64,000 nucleotides of DNA from Chroococcus sp. FPU101 (GTDB lineage: Bacteria; Cyanobacteriota; Cyanobacteriia; Cyanobacteriales; Microcystaceae), in the NCBI RefSeq assembly GCF_017312365.1, contig NZ_BLJI01000004.1, forward strand, positions 62,001-126,000, written 5' to 3'. Below the pieces are notes generated by a model that searched no databases, was not told where the DNA came from, and was given only the letters and a program-made list of their open reading frames with translations. Shown here piece by piece: positions 8,950 through 19,037 of this stretch. A program made the position numbers and the translations under genes. How positions within the stretch are numbered: position 1 is the first letter of the stretch; the number at the start of each line of letters is the position of its first letter.

Positions 8950-11886
8950 TTACTTTGCTTCCATCCAATTTTGACCTACATTGATTTCAACAACAAGAGG
9001 AACACTGAGTGTTACTGCATTTTCCATCGCTGATTTGATTTTAGGTTCTAATTCTTGCCATTCGTCAGAAGGGACTTCAAAAACTAATTCATCATGGACT
9101 TGTAAGAGTAATTTAGCCTGATATTCTTGTAAAATCTCATGAAGTTTAATCATCGCTATTTTAATAATATCAGCACTTGAACCCTGAATTGGAGCATTAG
9201 CGGCTGCACGTAATAATTGTGCATCTTCTTGATTTGTTTTTAATTTAACTAAGTCAATTTTTTCTACAGGACGACCTTTGAGATATCTTAAATTATTAAA
9301 ATCAAAATAGCGTCTTCTACCGAAAATAGTCTGAACATAACCATGTGCGATCGCTTCTTTTTTCATTCTTTCCAAATACTCAAATACTTTAGCATAGCGT
9401 TTTTGATATTTATCGATAAATTCTTTTCCTTGTGCTGCTGGTAAACCCGTCTCTCTAGCAAATCTTTGCGCTCCCATGCCATAAATTACACCAAAGTTAA
9501 TCGTTTTTCCTAAATTTCTTTCATAGGGTGTAACTTGCTCTTTTTCAAATATCAGTTTTGCTGTAACTGCGTGTACATCCTCCCCTTTTTGATATGCTTC
9601 GACTAAGACAGGTTCTTGACTCAAATGCGCTAAAATTCTGAGTTCAATTTGAGAATAGTCTGCTGAAACCAACAAATAACCATCATCTGGAATAAAAGCT
9701 TGTCTGATGCGACGAGAAAATTCACTTCTAATTGGGATATTTTGTAAATTAGGATTAGACGATGATAGTCTTCCTGTTGTAGTAATGGTTTGATTAAAAT
9801 CTGTGTGAACTCGATTGGTTTTAGATTCAATTAATGCAGGTAAAGCATCAACATAGGTAGATTTTAATTTAGCTAAAGTGCGATGTTCTAAAATATAATC
9901 AATTAGTGGATGATCACCTTGTAATTTTTCTAAGGTTGCGTGATCTGTAGAATAACCTGTTTGGATTTTTCGAGACTTTTTCGTGTTTAGTTGTAATTTA
10001 TTAAACAGTATTTCACTTAATTTTTTGGGAGAGGCTAAATTAAAAATTTCTCCAGCCGCTTCATAAGCTTTCTTTTCAATTTCTTCTAAGTCTTTTTCGA
10101 GTTGCTGAGAAAATTCTTTAAGATACGAAACATCTAGACGTACGCCTTGATCTTCCATTTCAGCTAAAACAGGCTCTAAGGGTTGTTCTATTTCTAATAA
10201 CAGTTTATATAATTCTGGAATTTCTTCTAATTCTGCTTTTAATTTTGAAACAAGAAGATAAGTTGCATAGGCATCTGTTCCACAATAGTCAGCAATTGTA
10301 ACAATATCTAAATCACCTATTGTTTTTACTTTTGGAATAAATAACTGTTTATAACTTTTTGCTTCAATTTGAGGGAGATATCTTTTACAGAGTTCTTTAA
10401 GATTATGACTATTTTCTGGATGTAAAACATAACTGGCAAGCATGGTATCAAAAACAACACCAGCAAGTTTAATTCCTTGATGTTTTAAAACAAGACGATC
10501 AAATTTTGCATTTTGAAAAACTTTTGGATCATCATTGCTTTCTAGAATAAATCGTAATCCAGCTAAAACCTCATCTTGATCTAAGTTATTTCCTTGACTA
10601 TGATTGATGGGAATATATGCTATGTCTGTAACTTCTATACCCCAACAACATCCTATTCCAACTAACTTAGCTTCTCTCGGATTTAAGGCAGTTGTTTCAG
10701 TATCCCAAGCGACAGGTTGTTGATAATTTTTAAAAGTTTTTAGATGATTAATTAATGTTTGTAATTTTTCCGACGTATCAATAATTTGAGGTTGAATAGT
10801 AATCTTTTCAATTTCATCTATTTCTTCATCATCTTCCTCATCAAACAAGTCATCTGTTTTTAAAACTGTTAAATTATGTTCATCTTGATAAATGGTTGTA
10901 GCCGAGGGTTGAGAAAAAATAGATAACTGTTGTATTGATGTTTCGGTTGTCGGTAGTTCTTTTTTTCCACCAAACGAGGTTTGCAATTGCTCAATTTTCT
11001 TCAAAATAGATTTTAATTCTAATTCTTCTAGGATTGGTTTAACTTGCTCTGAATCAAAACCTTTTAAATAACAGTCTTTTAAATTAATCTCTATTGGAAT
11101 CTCGGTCACTAACTGTGCTAAAAAGCGAGATTGGTCTGCATCGGCTTTGCCAGTGGCTAACTTGGTTTTTACAGCACCTTGAATTTGTTCTAAATTTTGA
11201 TAAATATTATCTAATGTTTTGTATTCTTGTAATAATTTAACTGCAGTTTTTTCGCCAATTCCTCTGACTCCTGAAATATTGTCAGAACTATCACCGCACA
11301 AAGCCTTATAATCAACAACTTGAGTGGGTTTAACTCCTAATTTTTCTTCAACCGCTAATTCATCAAATTCTATATAACCGTCTAAAGGATTGCGAAAATT
11401 CCTAGATAGATACAAAACACTAATCTTTTGCTGAGTATCAACCAATTGAAATAAATCTCGATCGCCTGTCAATATTTTAACTTGGTATCCTTCTTGACTT
11501 GCTTTTTTTGCCAAAGTCCCTAAAACATCATCTGCTTCATAGCCAACAGCAGTAATAATTTGTAAATTAAAGGCACTTAGAAGACTTTTCAGGTTTTCTA
11601 AGTCAGGTATAAATTCTTCTGGTGTCTCTTTGCGGGTTGCTTTGTATGTTTCCTCTGCTTGATGACGGAAAGACGGTGTTTGTAAATCAAATGCTACCGC
11701 TAAATACTTAGGACGTTGCAACTCAATGACTTGTACTAAAGAATTAATAAACCCAAAAGTGACACTCGTTGGAATACCCTTCGTTGTACGCAGTGTACCT
11801 TGACGGGAGTTTGCAAAAGCATAATAGGCACGAAAGGCTAATGAATGTCCGTCAATCAAGATTAATAAGTCACTCTGGCTAGTCAT
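8950..11886 (-). CDS. polA: DNA polymerase I
   Basis: A protein of 978 aa from ATG 11886 (the longer frame begins at a TTG). The N-terminal 5'-nuclease domain starts with LILIDGHSLAFRAYYA. The 3'-5' exonuclease domain keeps its acidic motifs: DTETTAL, NAKFDRLV and DYCGTDAYATY, so proofreading may be intact. The polymerase domain has motif A (SADYSQIELRIL), motif B (RNLGKTINFGVIYGMG) and motif C (VHDELVFE, about residue 930). It serves in repair and Okazaki fragment processing. An acidic linker (DLFDEEDDEEIDEIE) separates the nuclease and exonuclease domains. Confidence 0.97.
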   Translation of the reverse strand: MTSQSDLLILIDGHSLAFRAYYAFANSRQGTLRTTKGIPTSVTFGFINSLVQVIELQRPKYLAVAFDLQTPSFRHQAEETYKATRKETPEEFIPDLENLKSLLSAFNLQIITAVGYEADDVLGTLAKKASQEGYQVKILTGDRDLFQLVDTQQKISVLYLSRNFRNPLDGYIEFDELAVEEKLGVKPTQVVDYKALCGDSSDNISGVRGIGEKTAVKLLQEYKTLDNIYQNLEQIQGAVKTKLATGKADADQSRFLAQLVTEIPIEINLKDCYLKGFDSEQVKPILEELELKSILKKIEQLQTSFGGKKELPTTETSIQQLSIFSQPSATTIYQDEHNLTVLKTDDLFDEEDDEEIDEIEKITIQPQIIDTSEKLQTLINHLKTFKNYQQPVAWDTETTALNPREAKLVGIGCCWGIEVTDIAYIPINHSQGNNLDQDEVLAGLRFILESNDDPKVFQNAKFDRLVLKHQGIKLAGVVFDTMLASYVLHPENSHNLKELCKRYLPQIEAKSYKQLFIPKVKTIGDLDIVTIADYCGTDAYATYLLVSKLKAELEEIPELYKLLLEIEQPLEPVLAEMEDQGVRLDVSYLKEFSQQLEKDLEEIEKKAYEAAGEIFNLASPKKLSEILFNKLQLNTKKSRKIQTGYSTDHATLEKLQGDHPLIDYILEHRTLAKLKSTYVDALPALIESKTNRVHTDFNQTITTTGRLSSSNPNLQNIPIRSEFSRRIRQAFIPDDGYLLVSADYSQIELRILAHLSQEPVLVEAYQKGEDVHAVTAKLIFEKEQVTPYERNLGKTINFGVIYGMGAQRFARETGLPAAQGKEFIDKYQKRYAKVFEYLERMKKEAIAHGYVQTIFGRRRYFDFNNLRYLKGRPVEKIDLVKLKTNQEDAQLLRAAANAPIQGSSADIIKIAMIKLHEILQEYQAKLLLQVHDELVFEVPSDEWQELEPKIKSAMENAVTLSVPLVVEINVGQNWMEAK

Positions 11887-11927
11887 AGGGAATTGCAAAT
11901 TAGTTCAATCGATCTATATTGTAATCA

Positions 11928-12037
11928 AAATGGAGCTTACAAGCTGCGCCCACACGTGAGTCCCCGATGTCGTCACCTGTAGGCGGCATTTTAGAGGGAC
12001 GTAGTGCAGATAGATCCTCAGCTTTGAGCCATTTTTT
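11928..12037 (+). ncRNA. candidate structured RNA divergent from polA
   Basis: A GC-richer island in AT-rich DNA. On the plus strand nested pairings form: CTGC (11944-11947) with GCAG (12006-12009), GTCCC (11960-11964) with GGGAC (11996-12000), and ATGTCGT (11967-11973) with GCGGCAT (11983-11989). The last uses G-U pairs that work only on this strand. A TATATT (11915-11920) could be a -10 box. CTCA/TGAG (12017-12028) followed by CCATTTTTT would make a weak terminator. I could not match it to a known cyanobacterial RNA. A 96-codon ORF overlaps it but does not look like a protein. Confidence 0.4.
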
Positions 12038-12644
12038 ATTTAGTTTTGTTACGAAAATATTGAGAAGACCAACAAACTATTACATTGTTGAAAAAAATCA
12101 CCCACACTTTGAGAACAGTGTTATTCTAAAAATATGCACAAAGGAAGCGACTCAACTTCCATTCAAGGTAAAGAGATTAGAGCCTGTGCTACCTGCTCTG
12201 ACTCAAACAACAACCCCCCGTCTAAGTTTATTTCTTCTCATCATAAAATGGTTTTAGCCTTGCGTGCGTTCTACAAACTTTTCTACAAATGAACTGCGAA
12301 AGATGAAATCATAATCTAAGACCTGAAACAGGTAAAGAAATATTTTAGAGTGTGTCAAAGGCTGTTGTATGTTCATTAGTAAACCTTAGTTGCTTTTTCG
12401 TTTTTCTTTTTTTAGGAGTCCATATCGTTTTGTACAGTTATTAACCCGCCTCCGTAGGCGGGTAATCTTATAGGTAGCTTTATTTCTCTACATTCATCAG
12501 GCGATCGTTAAACACCTCATAAAATGTAGCAACCTATACAGTTCATCGGTTCTAGATTTGTGTCTTAGCAAAAACTCACCAAACCTCGCTAAACTTGTGT
12601 TATTTTGTTTTTGACATTCTTTGTGTAGTGAGGAGTAATTTTTA
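12038..12644. other. intergenic stretch, with one GC-rich hairpin
   Basis: No credible gene. ACCCGCC (12444-12450) and GGCGGGT (12457-12463) form a perfect 7-bp stem around TCCGTA. No T-run follows on either strand, so it is not an obvious terminator. The promoter of the methyltransferase gene at 12645 must lie in the last 100 bases. Confidence 0.4.
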
Positions 12645-13535
12645 ATGTTTAATTTTTTGAAGAAATTTTCGACAAGAATTCAGGCTATTCAAAACGATTT
12701 AAAACAAATACAAAGCACAAATAAGTCTTTACTAGCAACGCAATCCTCACTAAAAAATTTAATGATTGAAGATTATCTCAACAATCATTTAAAAAATAAT
12801 TCTAAATACAGTGATCCGAAAAAATTAAACCAATATGAGTTTAAAGCCTATTCCCAAGGGGGAGAAGATGGGATTATTTATGAGATTTTTCGGCGGATTG
12901 GTACCACAAATCAATATTTTGTAGAATTTGGTGTTGGTTTTGGACTTGAAAATAATTCCGCTTTTCTTCTTACTTTAGGATGGCAAGGGTTATGGATTGA
13001 GGGTAGTGATAAATATTGTAAACGAATTAAAGAAAAGTTTGGCAGTGTTATTGAAAATCGCCAGTTAACTCTAATTAATAATTTTGTCGATGCAGATAAT
13101 ATCGAAACATTATTTAAACAAGCTAATGTTCCGCAAGAATTAGATTTATTATCGATTGATATTGATGGTAATGATTACTGGATTTGGAAAGCAATTAATA
13201 ATTATCGCCCCAGAGTCGTTATTATGGAATATAACGCTGTTTATCCACCTTATGTAAGTTGGACAATTCAGTATAATCCTAATCATCGTTGGGATTATAG
13301 TAATTATATGGGAGCCAGTTTATTAGCTTTAGAAAAATTAGGAACTCTTAAAGGTTATAAATTAGTAGGTTGTAGTTTTACAGGTGTCAATGCTTTTTTT
13401 GTCCGTGATGATTTAGTTAATGAGCATTTTCTGGCACCGTATAATGCAGAAAATCATTATGAACCCGCTCGTTATTTCCTATGCGAACAAACGGCGGGAC
13501 ATCCTAGATCTTTCGGTAAATTTGATAATCCTTAA
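12645..13535 (+). CDS. FkbM-like SAM-dependent methyltransferase family protein
   Basis: A protein of 296 aa. After a helical N-terminus (residues 1-60) comes a Rossmann-type methyltransferase core: FVEFGVGFGLENN (glycine-rich SAM loop), LWIEGSDKYC (acidic end of strand 2) and LLSIDIDGNDYWIW. These resemble FkbM-family O-methyltransferases and relatives linked to polysaccharide or glycan modification. The acceptor is unknown. It stands alone on the plus strand and ends one base before a convergent gene. Confidence 0.7.
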   Translation: MFNFLKKFSTRIQAIQNDLKQIQSTNKSLLATQSSLKNLMIEDYLNNHLKNNSKYSDPKKLNQYEFKAYSQGGEDGIIYEIFRRIGTTNQYFVEFGVGFGLENNSAFLLTLGWQGLWIEGSDKYCKRIKEKFGSVIENRQLTLINNFVDADNIETLFKQANVPQELDLLSIDIDGNDYWIWKAINNYRPRVVIMEYNAVYPPYVSWTIQYNPNHRWDYSNYMGASLLALEKLGTLKGYKLVGCSFTGVNAFFVRDDLVNEHFLAPYNAENHYEPARYFLCEQTAGHPRSFGKFDNP

Positions 13536-13536
13536 T

Positions 13537-14064
13537 TTAGGGTTTTAAGTCCAATAATCCCTCTTCTTTTAATTTAGGATTAAAACGAATTTCCATATGG
13601 ACACCCCGTTCTTTTAGCTGTTCTTGAATAGTTTCTTCAATTCGTCGAGAAACCTTTTTTAAGAATTTAATTTGACCGATTTCATCAAGATTTTTATACT
13701 CTTGCTTATCGGTTTCACTCATAGCTAATTTGGCATCAATTGGTTGTGTCCATTTTTCATCATTTTGAACTAAACCATTTTCACTCATCCAAGCTTGACG
13801 AATTTCTTCTAATATCGTTCGACTTGGACGAGTAATAGTCTGTATTTTAAACCAATAACATTGATTGGGTTGACGGACTAAATGTTGTTTTAAACTCAGA
13901 TAAATATCTCTAGAATAACCAACAAATTGTAAAATTTTGTCTTGATTAAAAATAGCATATACGCCAATTTTTCCCTGTAAACTTTCATCAATTATTCCAT
14001 TTTCATCTAAAAAAGGAAGATAATCAAGACTGTTAAGGGATACAATTTCTGTTTGAAAAGTCAT
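13537..14064 (-). CDS. GIY-YIG domain protein
   Basis: A protein of 175 aa. GVYAIF (34-39) and VGYS (48-51) followed by RDIYLSLKQHL fit the GIY-YIG nuclease core, with GVY/VGY variants of the two sequence halves. The remaining half is helical and charged. A conserved Glu around ILEEIRQAW could serve as the metal ligand. The family of short cyanobacterial proteins with this domain has no established role. It lies 3 bases after the stop of the small gene upstream, so the two are probably one transcript. Confidence 0.6.
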   Translation of the reverse strand: MTFQTEIVSLNSLDYLPFLDENGIIDESLQGKIGVYAIFNQDKILQFVGYSRDIYLSLKQHLVRQPNQCYWFKIQTITRPSRTILEEIRQAWMSENGLVQNDEKWTQPIDAKLAMSETDKQEYKNLDEIGQIKFLKKVSRRIEETIQEQLKERGVHMEIRFNPKLKEEGLLDLKP

Positions 14065-14067
14065 GGA

Positions 14068-14391
14068 TTAAGAAACCTTACGATAAATAGCACAAAGACG
14101 ACTTGGCTGAAAAATCTTTGCTTTGAACATGAAATGAGGCGGTACATTAATAATTAAATAATCCTCAGAATGATGATATTTTTCAAACTCTGAAGGCATT
14201 CCTTTCGGCGTTTTTAGACTATAGGGAACGGGTTGAAATAATAATTCAGTAAATTCTAAGTTTTTGCATTGAACTTGTTGTCTGACTTGTTCTAGAAACG
14301 ATTCATCTTTTAGCAAATTAAATAATGTTTCTTTAGCCTTAGATTCAAGTGTAAAACTTGGATCATAATTTTCAACAATTTTTAGCTTCAT
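14068..14391 (-). CDS. hypothetical protein
   Basis: A soluble protein of 107 aa without signal or membrane segments. I do not recognise it. It is encoded immediately upstream (3-base gap) of the GIY-YIG gene on the same strand, so the pair is likely co-transcribed. Its ATG is followed upstream by two palindromes. Confidence 0.55.
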   Translation of the reverse strand: MKLKIVENYDPSFTLESKAKETLFNLLKDESFLEQVRQQVQCKNLEFTELLFQPVPYSLKTPKGMPSEFEKYHHSEDYLIINVPPHFMFKAKIFQPSRLCAIYRKVS

Positions 14392-14403
14392 AAAATAATC
14401 TTA

Positions 14404-14458
14404 GGTTTGCTTGCCAAACCCCTACTGATTAATTTTAGGGATTTAGTCACTAAATCCC
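14404..14458. repeat. two tandem palindromes, one shared with the lipA upstream region
   Basis: GGTTTG (14404-14409) pairs with CAAACC (14415-14420), and GGGATTTAG (14438-14446) pairs perfectly with CTAAATCCC (14450-14458). CCAAACCCCTAC at 14414-14425 is identical to 1670-1681. The pair lies between ppc and the small-gene operon, downstream of ppc on its strand, and may also act as a transcript end. Confidence 0.5.
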
Positions 14459-14541
14459 ACCTTCAACTGATCATATCAACGCTAATCGCTTCACAAAAAA
14501 TGAATCGTTTATCATTAACAAAATTTAACTGTTAACTGAAA

Positions 14542-17500
14542 TCAACCTGTATTACGCATTCCCGCAGCAATTCCATTAATCGTCAACATCGCACCTCGTA
14601 GGAGATCTTCTTTGTTATAACGATAATGAATAATGGCTGACTGGGCTTGGAACTGACGTAACCGTTTAATCAGCGAGACTTGTAAAAAGCCTAACGGAAG
14701 AATAGAACGATTTCGTAAATCGACAGAACGCTGTAAATTCGGATCACCATCGAGTAAACGTCCATGTCCTGTAATCGCTTGGATCAAAGTACGAGTTAGA
14801 TGGTATTCTTCGGAAATACGATCATATAGCCGTTCAAACCGTTCTTTGTCTTCTGGTTTCGATAACTCATCGACGTAGTGACGCGCCATCTGTAAATCAA
14901 CTTTAGATAGTGTCATCTCAACTTTAGAAATGACCACTTTAAAAAACGGCCATTTGAAATAGTAGTAACGTAACAGTTTTAGATTTTCTTCAGGATCTTG
15001 CACTAAAAACAGTTCTAAGGCAGTTCCGACACCGTACCAAGCAGGTAATAAAAAGCGGCTTTGTGTCCAACTAAAGACCCAAGGAATCGCCCGCAGGGTA
15101 CTTAAATCTTGTTTTCCACTTTTGCGTCGGGCAGGACGTGAACTGATCTGTAATTGGCTAATTTCGGGGATGGGTGTAACCGAGAGGAAGAAATCGAGAA
15201 AATCTGGATCTTCATAAACCAACTGACGATAAACCTTTCTCGCGGAACTCGCTAACGATTCCATAATACGATTCCAAGGTTCAATATCATCAAAGCCACT
15301 TCCTAGTAAACTCGATTGAATAACCGCCGTTACCATCGTTTCTAGGTTATACAAAGCCAATTCGGGTAGAGAATACTTAGAAGCTAAAACTTCCCCTTGT
15401 TCAGTAATCTTGATCCGTCCATTAACGGTAGCTCTCGGTTGCGCTAGAATCGCTTCATAGGCAGGCCCACCCCCACGACCAACTGAGCCGCCTCGTCCGT
15501 GAAAGAGTCGCAGATTAACCCGATAATCTTGGGCTACTTTATGTAAAGCTTTTTGGGCTTTGTGAATTTCCCAGTTACTACTCAAAAATCCCGAATCTTT
15601 GTTACTGTCGGAATAACCCACCATGATCTCTTGTAAATTTGCAGGTTGGAGGGGCGGGGGTGGTAATTCTGTATTAGATCCTTTTAGCTGTTCGAGGTGG
15701 TCATATCCTCCCGCTAAGGTTGCCCGATATAGCGGAATTTCAAACAGCGTTTTCATAATCGCTGGGGCATTCTTTAAGTCATCGACGGTTTCAAAAAGTG
15801 GAGCAATGCGAACCGTTGAGATACTGGTGGCGGGGTCATAAAGTCCCGCTTCTTGGGCAAGTAACAGAACTTCTAGAACGTCGCTTGCTTCATTAGTCAT
15901 ACTGATGATGTAAGTCTGACAAATGTCCAAACCAAACTCAATTTGTAGCTGTTTGAGCATTTTCAGGGTATCGATCGTCTCACGAGTTCGATCGCTAAAC
16001 GGCATATCCTGAGTGATTAAAGGGCGACGACTTTTGAGTTCAGCCACTAACCAAGCAATGCGATCTTCTTCTGGCAGTTCGATGTAAGGCTTTGGTAAAG
16101 CTTGAATGTATTCGGCGATTTCTGCGATCGCTTCTGCATGACGAGTTGATTCTTGTCTAAAATCAAGTTGAGCGAGGTTAAAGCCAAAAATTTCCACTTG
16201 AGCGATCAAATTGCTTAACTCGATACAAGTCAAACCCGTTGTCTCTAAACTACGCTGAATCATACAGAGATCACTGAGGAAATCATGTCCCGTCTTATAG
16301 TAATTCGAGTCTTTTTGTCGGCTTAAAAGTTGTCTTTCTTCAGGGTTGGTCAGGCGTTGATTGCGCTTTAGAGTATTTTCTAACCTAGTTTGAATATAGG
16401 CTAATTTAAGACGATAGGGTTCTTGGCGATAACGCAGGGCTAGAGAATCGTAGATTTCTGGCATATCCTGTTTATCTTGTTCCAATGAATCAATCAAATC
16501 GGTTAAAATGCTACACCAATGGCGAGACGGACTCAAAACCGCCGATAATTCAATGATCGAGTGTAAATATTTTTCGAGTACCTTACCTCTTTGGTAACAG
16601 GCTGTATCCCAAGTCACTTCGGGTGTGACAAAGGGGTTTCCATCGCGATCGCCACCAACCCAAGAACCAAAGCGACAGAAATTATTTTTGGGTGGGCGCA
16701 AGGTTGGGAATGAGCTTTGTAAACTTTGTTTAAGACGGGCCGCAAGTTGGGGAATTGCTTCAAACAAAACTTCTTCAAAATAATGAAGAGCGTAGTCTAC
16801 TTCATCTAAAACAGTGGGTTTAAATTGATGTAGTTCGTCTGTTCGCCACCAAAGGCGAATTTCTTCCATTAACTGCTCTTTAGCGGCCACCGATTCCCAA
16901 GAATTGCTTAAACCCATACCGCGAAAGGATTCTTCGGCTTGATCAAGTTTGCGGAGAATATTAGCGATGCGTCTTTGTTTGCGACGAATCGTATGACGCA
17001 CAATTTCGGTCGGATGGGCCGTAAAAACTAAACAAACATCGAGTTCATCGAGTAAACGCTGAATTTGTTGAGGTGGAACATTAAGCTGTTTAAGATGAGG
17101 GAAAAGCCAGTGGAAAAGGCCTGCTTTTTTAAACACATCAAAATCTGACCAGTTTTTTTCTAGCCAGTCTTTGCCTACTGTTTCAGCGACTAATGTATCT
17201 TCTGCTTGCGAATAAGTTTTACTATTTTGTTTTTCTTCTTGGTAGGTAGCCCGACGGGACAGTTGTTGATCTCGTTGTTCGTAGTGCTGTTCAACGATGT
17301 TAACCAACTGAAAATAGAGGGCAAAGGCGCGAGATGCTTTAACGGCATCTTCTAAATCTAATTGTTCAATCAGTTCACTAATCGAAGATGCTAGATTTTC
17401 ATTAGCCTGTTCATCTACAGAACAAATTGAGCGCAGTTGGTTGAGTAAATCAACAAGATCCTGTCCGCATTCTACCTGTAAAACTGCTTGCCACAAGTCT

Positions 17501-17589
17501 TCGACTAATTTCAGCCGTTGTTGGAGAAATAAAACAGAAGTCGAAAAATAATTCATTGCAGTTTCAGGGGATGGGACGAGAACATTCAT
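14542..17589 (-). CDS. ppc: phosphoenolpyruvate carboxylase
   Basis: A protein of 1015 aa that carboxylates PEP to oxaloacetate, the main anaplerotic CO2-fixing step in cyanobacteria. Visible signatures are the catalytic [22 protein letters not shown], the glycine-rich catalytic loop [17 protein letters not shown] and the invariant C-terminus MRNTG. The N-terminus lacks the plant phosphorylation serine motif, as is usual in bacteria. It is a single transcription unit on the minus strand, starting at ATG 17589, and lies downstream of the min genes. Confidence 0.97.
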   Translation of the reverse strand: MNVLVPSPETAMNYFSTSVLFLQQRLKLVEDLWQAVLQVECGQDLVDLLNQLRSICSVDEQANENLASSISELIEQLDLEDAVKASRAFALYFQLVNIVEQHYEQRDQQLSRRATYQEEKQNSKTYSQAEDTLVAETVGKDWLEKNWSDFDVFKKAGLFHWLFPHLKQLNVPPQQIQRLLDELDVCLVFTAHPTEIVRHTIRRKQRRIANILRKLDQAEESFRGMGLSNSWESVAAKEQLMEEIRLWWRTDELHQFKPTVLDEVDYALHYFEEVLFEAIPQLAARLKQSLQSSFPTLRPPKNNFCRFGSWVGGDRDGNPFVTPEVTWDTACYQRGKVLEKYLHSIIELSAVLSPSRHWCSILTDLIDSLEQDKQDMPEIYDSLALRYRQEPYRLKLAYIQTRLENTLKRNQRLTNPEERQLLSRQKDSNYYKTGHDFLSDLCMIQRSLETTGLTCIELSNLIAQVEIFGFNLAQLDFRQESTRHAEAIAEIAEYIQALPKPYIELPEEDRIAWLVAELKSRRPLITQDMPFSDRTRETIDTLKMLKQLQIEFGLDICQTYIISMTNEASDVLEVLLLAQEAGLYDPATSISTVRIAPLFETVDDLKNAPAIMKTLFEIPLYRATLAGGYDHLEQLKGSNTELPPPPLQPANLQEIMVGYSDSNKDSGFLSSNWEIHKAQKALHKVAQDYRVNLRLFHGRGGSVGRGGGPAYEAILAQPRATVNGRIKITEQGEVLASKYSLPELALYNLETMVTAVIQSSLLGSGFDDIEPWNRIMESLASSARKVYRQLVYEDPDFLDFFLSVTPIPEISQLQISSRPARRKSGKQDLSTLRAIPWVFSWTQSRFLLPAWYGVGTALELFLVQDPEENLKLLRYYYFKWPFFKVVISKVEMTLSKVDLQMARHYVDELSKPEDKERFERLYDRISEEYHLTRTLIQAITGHGRLLDGDPNLQRSVDLRNRSILPLGFLQVSLIKRLRQFQAQSAIIHYRYNKEDLLRGAMLTINGIAAGMRNTG

Positions 17590-17671
17590 AGAAACCTCAA
17601 GACGCTTATCGATTTAATCATAGTATCGACAAGGGAAACTCATGTTAGTTATTGTTATCACAATTCTTTAA

Positions 17672-17869
17672 TCAGTTTTGTGATTCAGATGAGTTTTGAG
17701 GTTCTGCTGAGGGAAAGTTGAGAAGGGGCAAACGATCGCCTCGAAAAACTTCTTCGCTCATTTTTCCCGCTTCTGTCAACCATTCCGTGACTGATCGTAA
17801 CCCTAAACAGGCCATCAGAAAAGGACTGGTTGCTAAACTCAGCCATAAAGTTGTGGTGGATTTTTTCAT
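17672..17869 (-). CDS. small hypothetical protein downstream of minE
   Basis: A protein of 65 aa from ATG 17869, 6 bases after the minE stop. A hydrophobic N-terminal segment (TTTLWLSLATSPFLMACLG) is followed by a polar Asn/Ser-rich tail. The segment could be a membrane anchor, or a lipoprotein-like signal ending at MACLG. Tight linkage suggests it is co-transcribed with minCDE. I do not know a function. Confidence 0.6.
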   Translation of the reverse strand: MKKSTTTLWLSLATSPFLMACLGLRSVTEWLTEAGKMSEEVFRGDRLPLLNFPSAEPQNSSESQN

Positions 17870-17875
17870 CTTTTT

Positions 17876-18160
17876 TTAGGTTTCTTCGGGATTGACTCGT
17901 TTAATACTACGAATAGGTAAGTTAGCGATTAGGGCTGTTACTCGCTGATCGCTTTCTAGAGAGAGTTCAGTTTCGCCTGGATCGATCTCAACGTAGCGAT
18001 TGACCACTTCTAAGATGTCGCGTCGCATCGATTCTAGCATTTCTGGACTAATGCCCGCCCGATCATGAGCGATGACCAATTTTAGACGCTTTTTAGCCAT
18101 GTCCCCGCTTTTATTGGGGCTACGCCAAGCAAACAATCGTTCTAGCAGTTCACTAATCAT
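17876..18160 (-). CDS. minE: cell division topological specificity factor MinE
   Basis: A protein of 94 aa. The N-terminal membrane/MinD-binding part begins [12 protein letters not shown] and is followed by [13 protein letters not shown]; the C-terminal topological domain contains [13 protein letters not shown]. It stimulates MinD ATPase and restricts MinCD to the poles, so the division ring forms at mid-cell. It lies 39 bases downstream of minD on the same strand, in the standard minC-minD-minE order. Confidence 0.95.
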   Translation of the reverse strand: MISELLERLFAWRSPNKSGDMAKKRLKLVIAHDRAGISPEMLESMRRDILEVVNRYVEIDPGETELSLESDQRVTALIANLPIRSIKRVNPEET

Positions 18161-18199
18161 TGTAAATGTAAGTGGCTCATAGGGTTAATCTTTCATTCT

Positions 18200-19000
18200 T
18201 TAGGGGCCAAAGAAACGACGACGAAGACGGGTTAAGAGGGAGTCATGGGCTGCCATTAAGTCTAAAAATGGAACAAGATCTCCTTCTAAACGTCTGGCAA
18301 TATTTTTATAGGCTAAACCAGGTAAAGAGATTTTTTCTTCTAATACTAAAGGTTCACCTCGATTGGTTGAAATAATAATACGTTGATCATCAGGAATAAT
18401 ACCCAGTAAGGGAATAACTAATAAATCTAAAATATCTTCGACACTAATCATTTGATTGAGTTGAATCATTTCGGGTCGTAGTCGATTCACAATTAAATGA
18501 ATTTTTTTAACGGCTTCATTTTCTAGTAACCCAACAACTCGATCGGCATCTCTAACGGCTGCCATTTCGGGTGTTGTCACAATGATAGCTTCTTCGGCTG
18601 CTGCGATCGCGTTTCTAAATCCCATTTCAATTCCAGCAGGGCTATCGATTAAAACATAATCATGGGCTTTCGAGAGTTGATCGACGATCTCTTTCATTTG
18701 CTCTGGCGTAATGGCTTCTTTATTACGACTTTGGGCGGCGGGTAATAGAACTAAATTGGGTTGACGTTTATCTCTGACTAAGGCTTTTTCTAATGAACAC
18801 TCTCCAGAGATGACATCGAGCGCTGTATAAACAATACGCTGTTCTAATCCCAATAGTAAATCTAAATTTCTCAGACCAAAATCTGCATCAACTAAGGCTA
18901 CTTTACAACCGAGTTGAGTGAGGGCAGATCCTAAATTCGCGGTGGTAGTCGTTTTCCCAACTCCCCCTTTACCGGAGGTAATAACGATGACTCGACTCAT
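18200..19000 (-). CDS. minD: septum site-determining ATPase MinD
   Basis: A protein of 266 aa. The deviant Walker A motif SGKGGVGKTTTTANLG lies near the N-terminus, and LVDADFGLRNLDLLLG follows. The C-terminal LLTRLRRRFFGP is the amphipathic membrane-targeting helix. ATP-bound MinD dimers recruit MinC to the membrane and are displaced by MinE. It is encoded between minC (37 bases upstream) and minE. Confidence 0.97.
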   Translation of the reverse strand: MSRVIVITSGKGGVGKTTTTANLGSALTQLGCKVALVDADFGLRNLDLLLGLEQRIVYTALDVISGECSLEKALVRDKRQPNLVLLPAAQSRNKEAITPEQMKEIVDQLSKAHDYVLIDSPAGIEMGFRNAIAAAEEAIIVTTPEMAAVRDADRVVGLLENEAVKKIHLIVNRLRPEMIQLNQMISVEDILDLLVIPLLGIIPDDQRIIISTNRGEPLVLEEKISLPGLAYKNIARRLEGDLVPFLDLMAAHDSLLTRLRRRFFGP

Positions 19001-19037
19001 AAGACTATACTTTAATTGAGTTTATGAAATTTTAATG

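Noticed and set aside
11967-12257. 96-codon ORF on the plus strand
   Set aside because: The translation has no protein-like pattern or family resemblance, and the first part coincides with base-paired RNA structure. Treated as a chance ORF over a candidate RNA.
12444-12463. GC-rich hairpin as an intrinsic terminator
   Set aside because: Perfect stem, but no T-run on either strand and no gene ending nearby.
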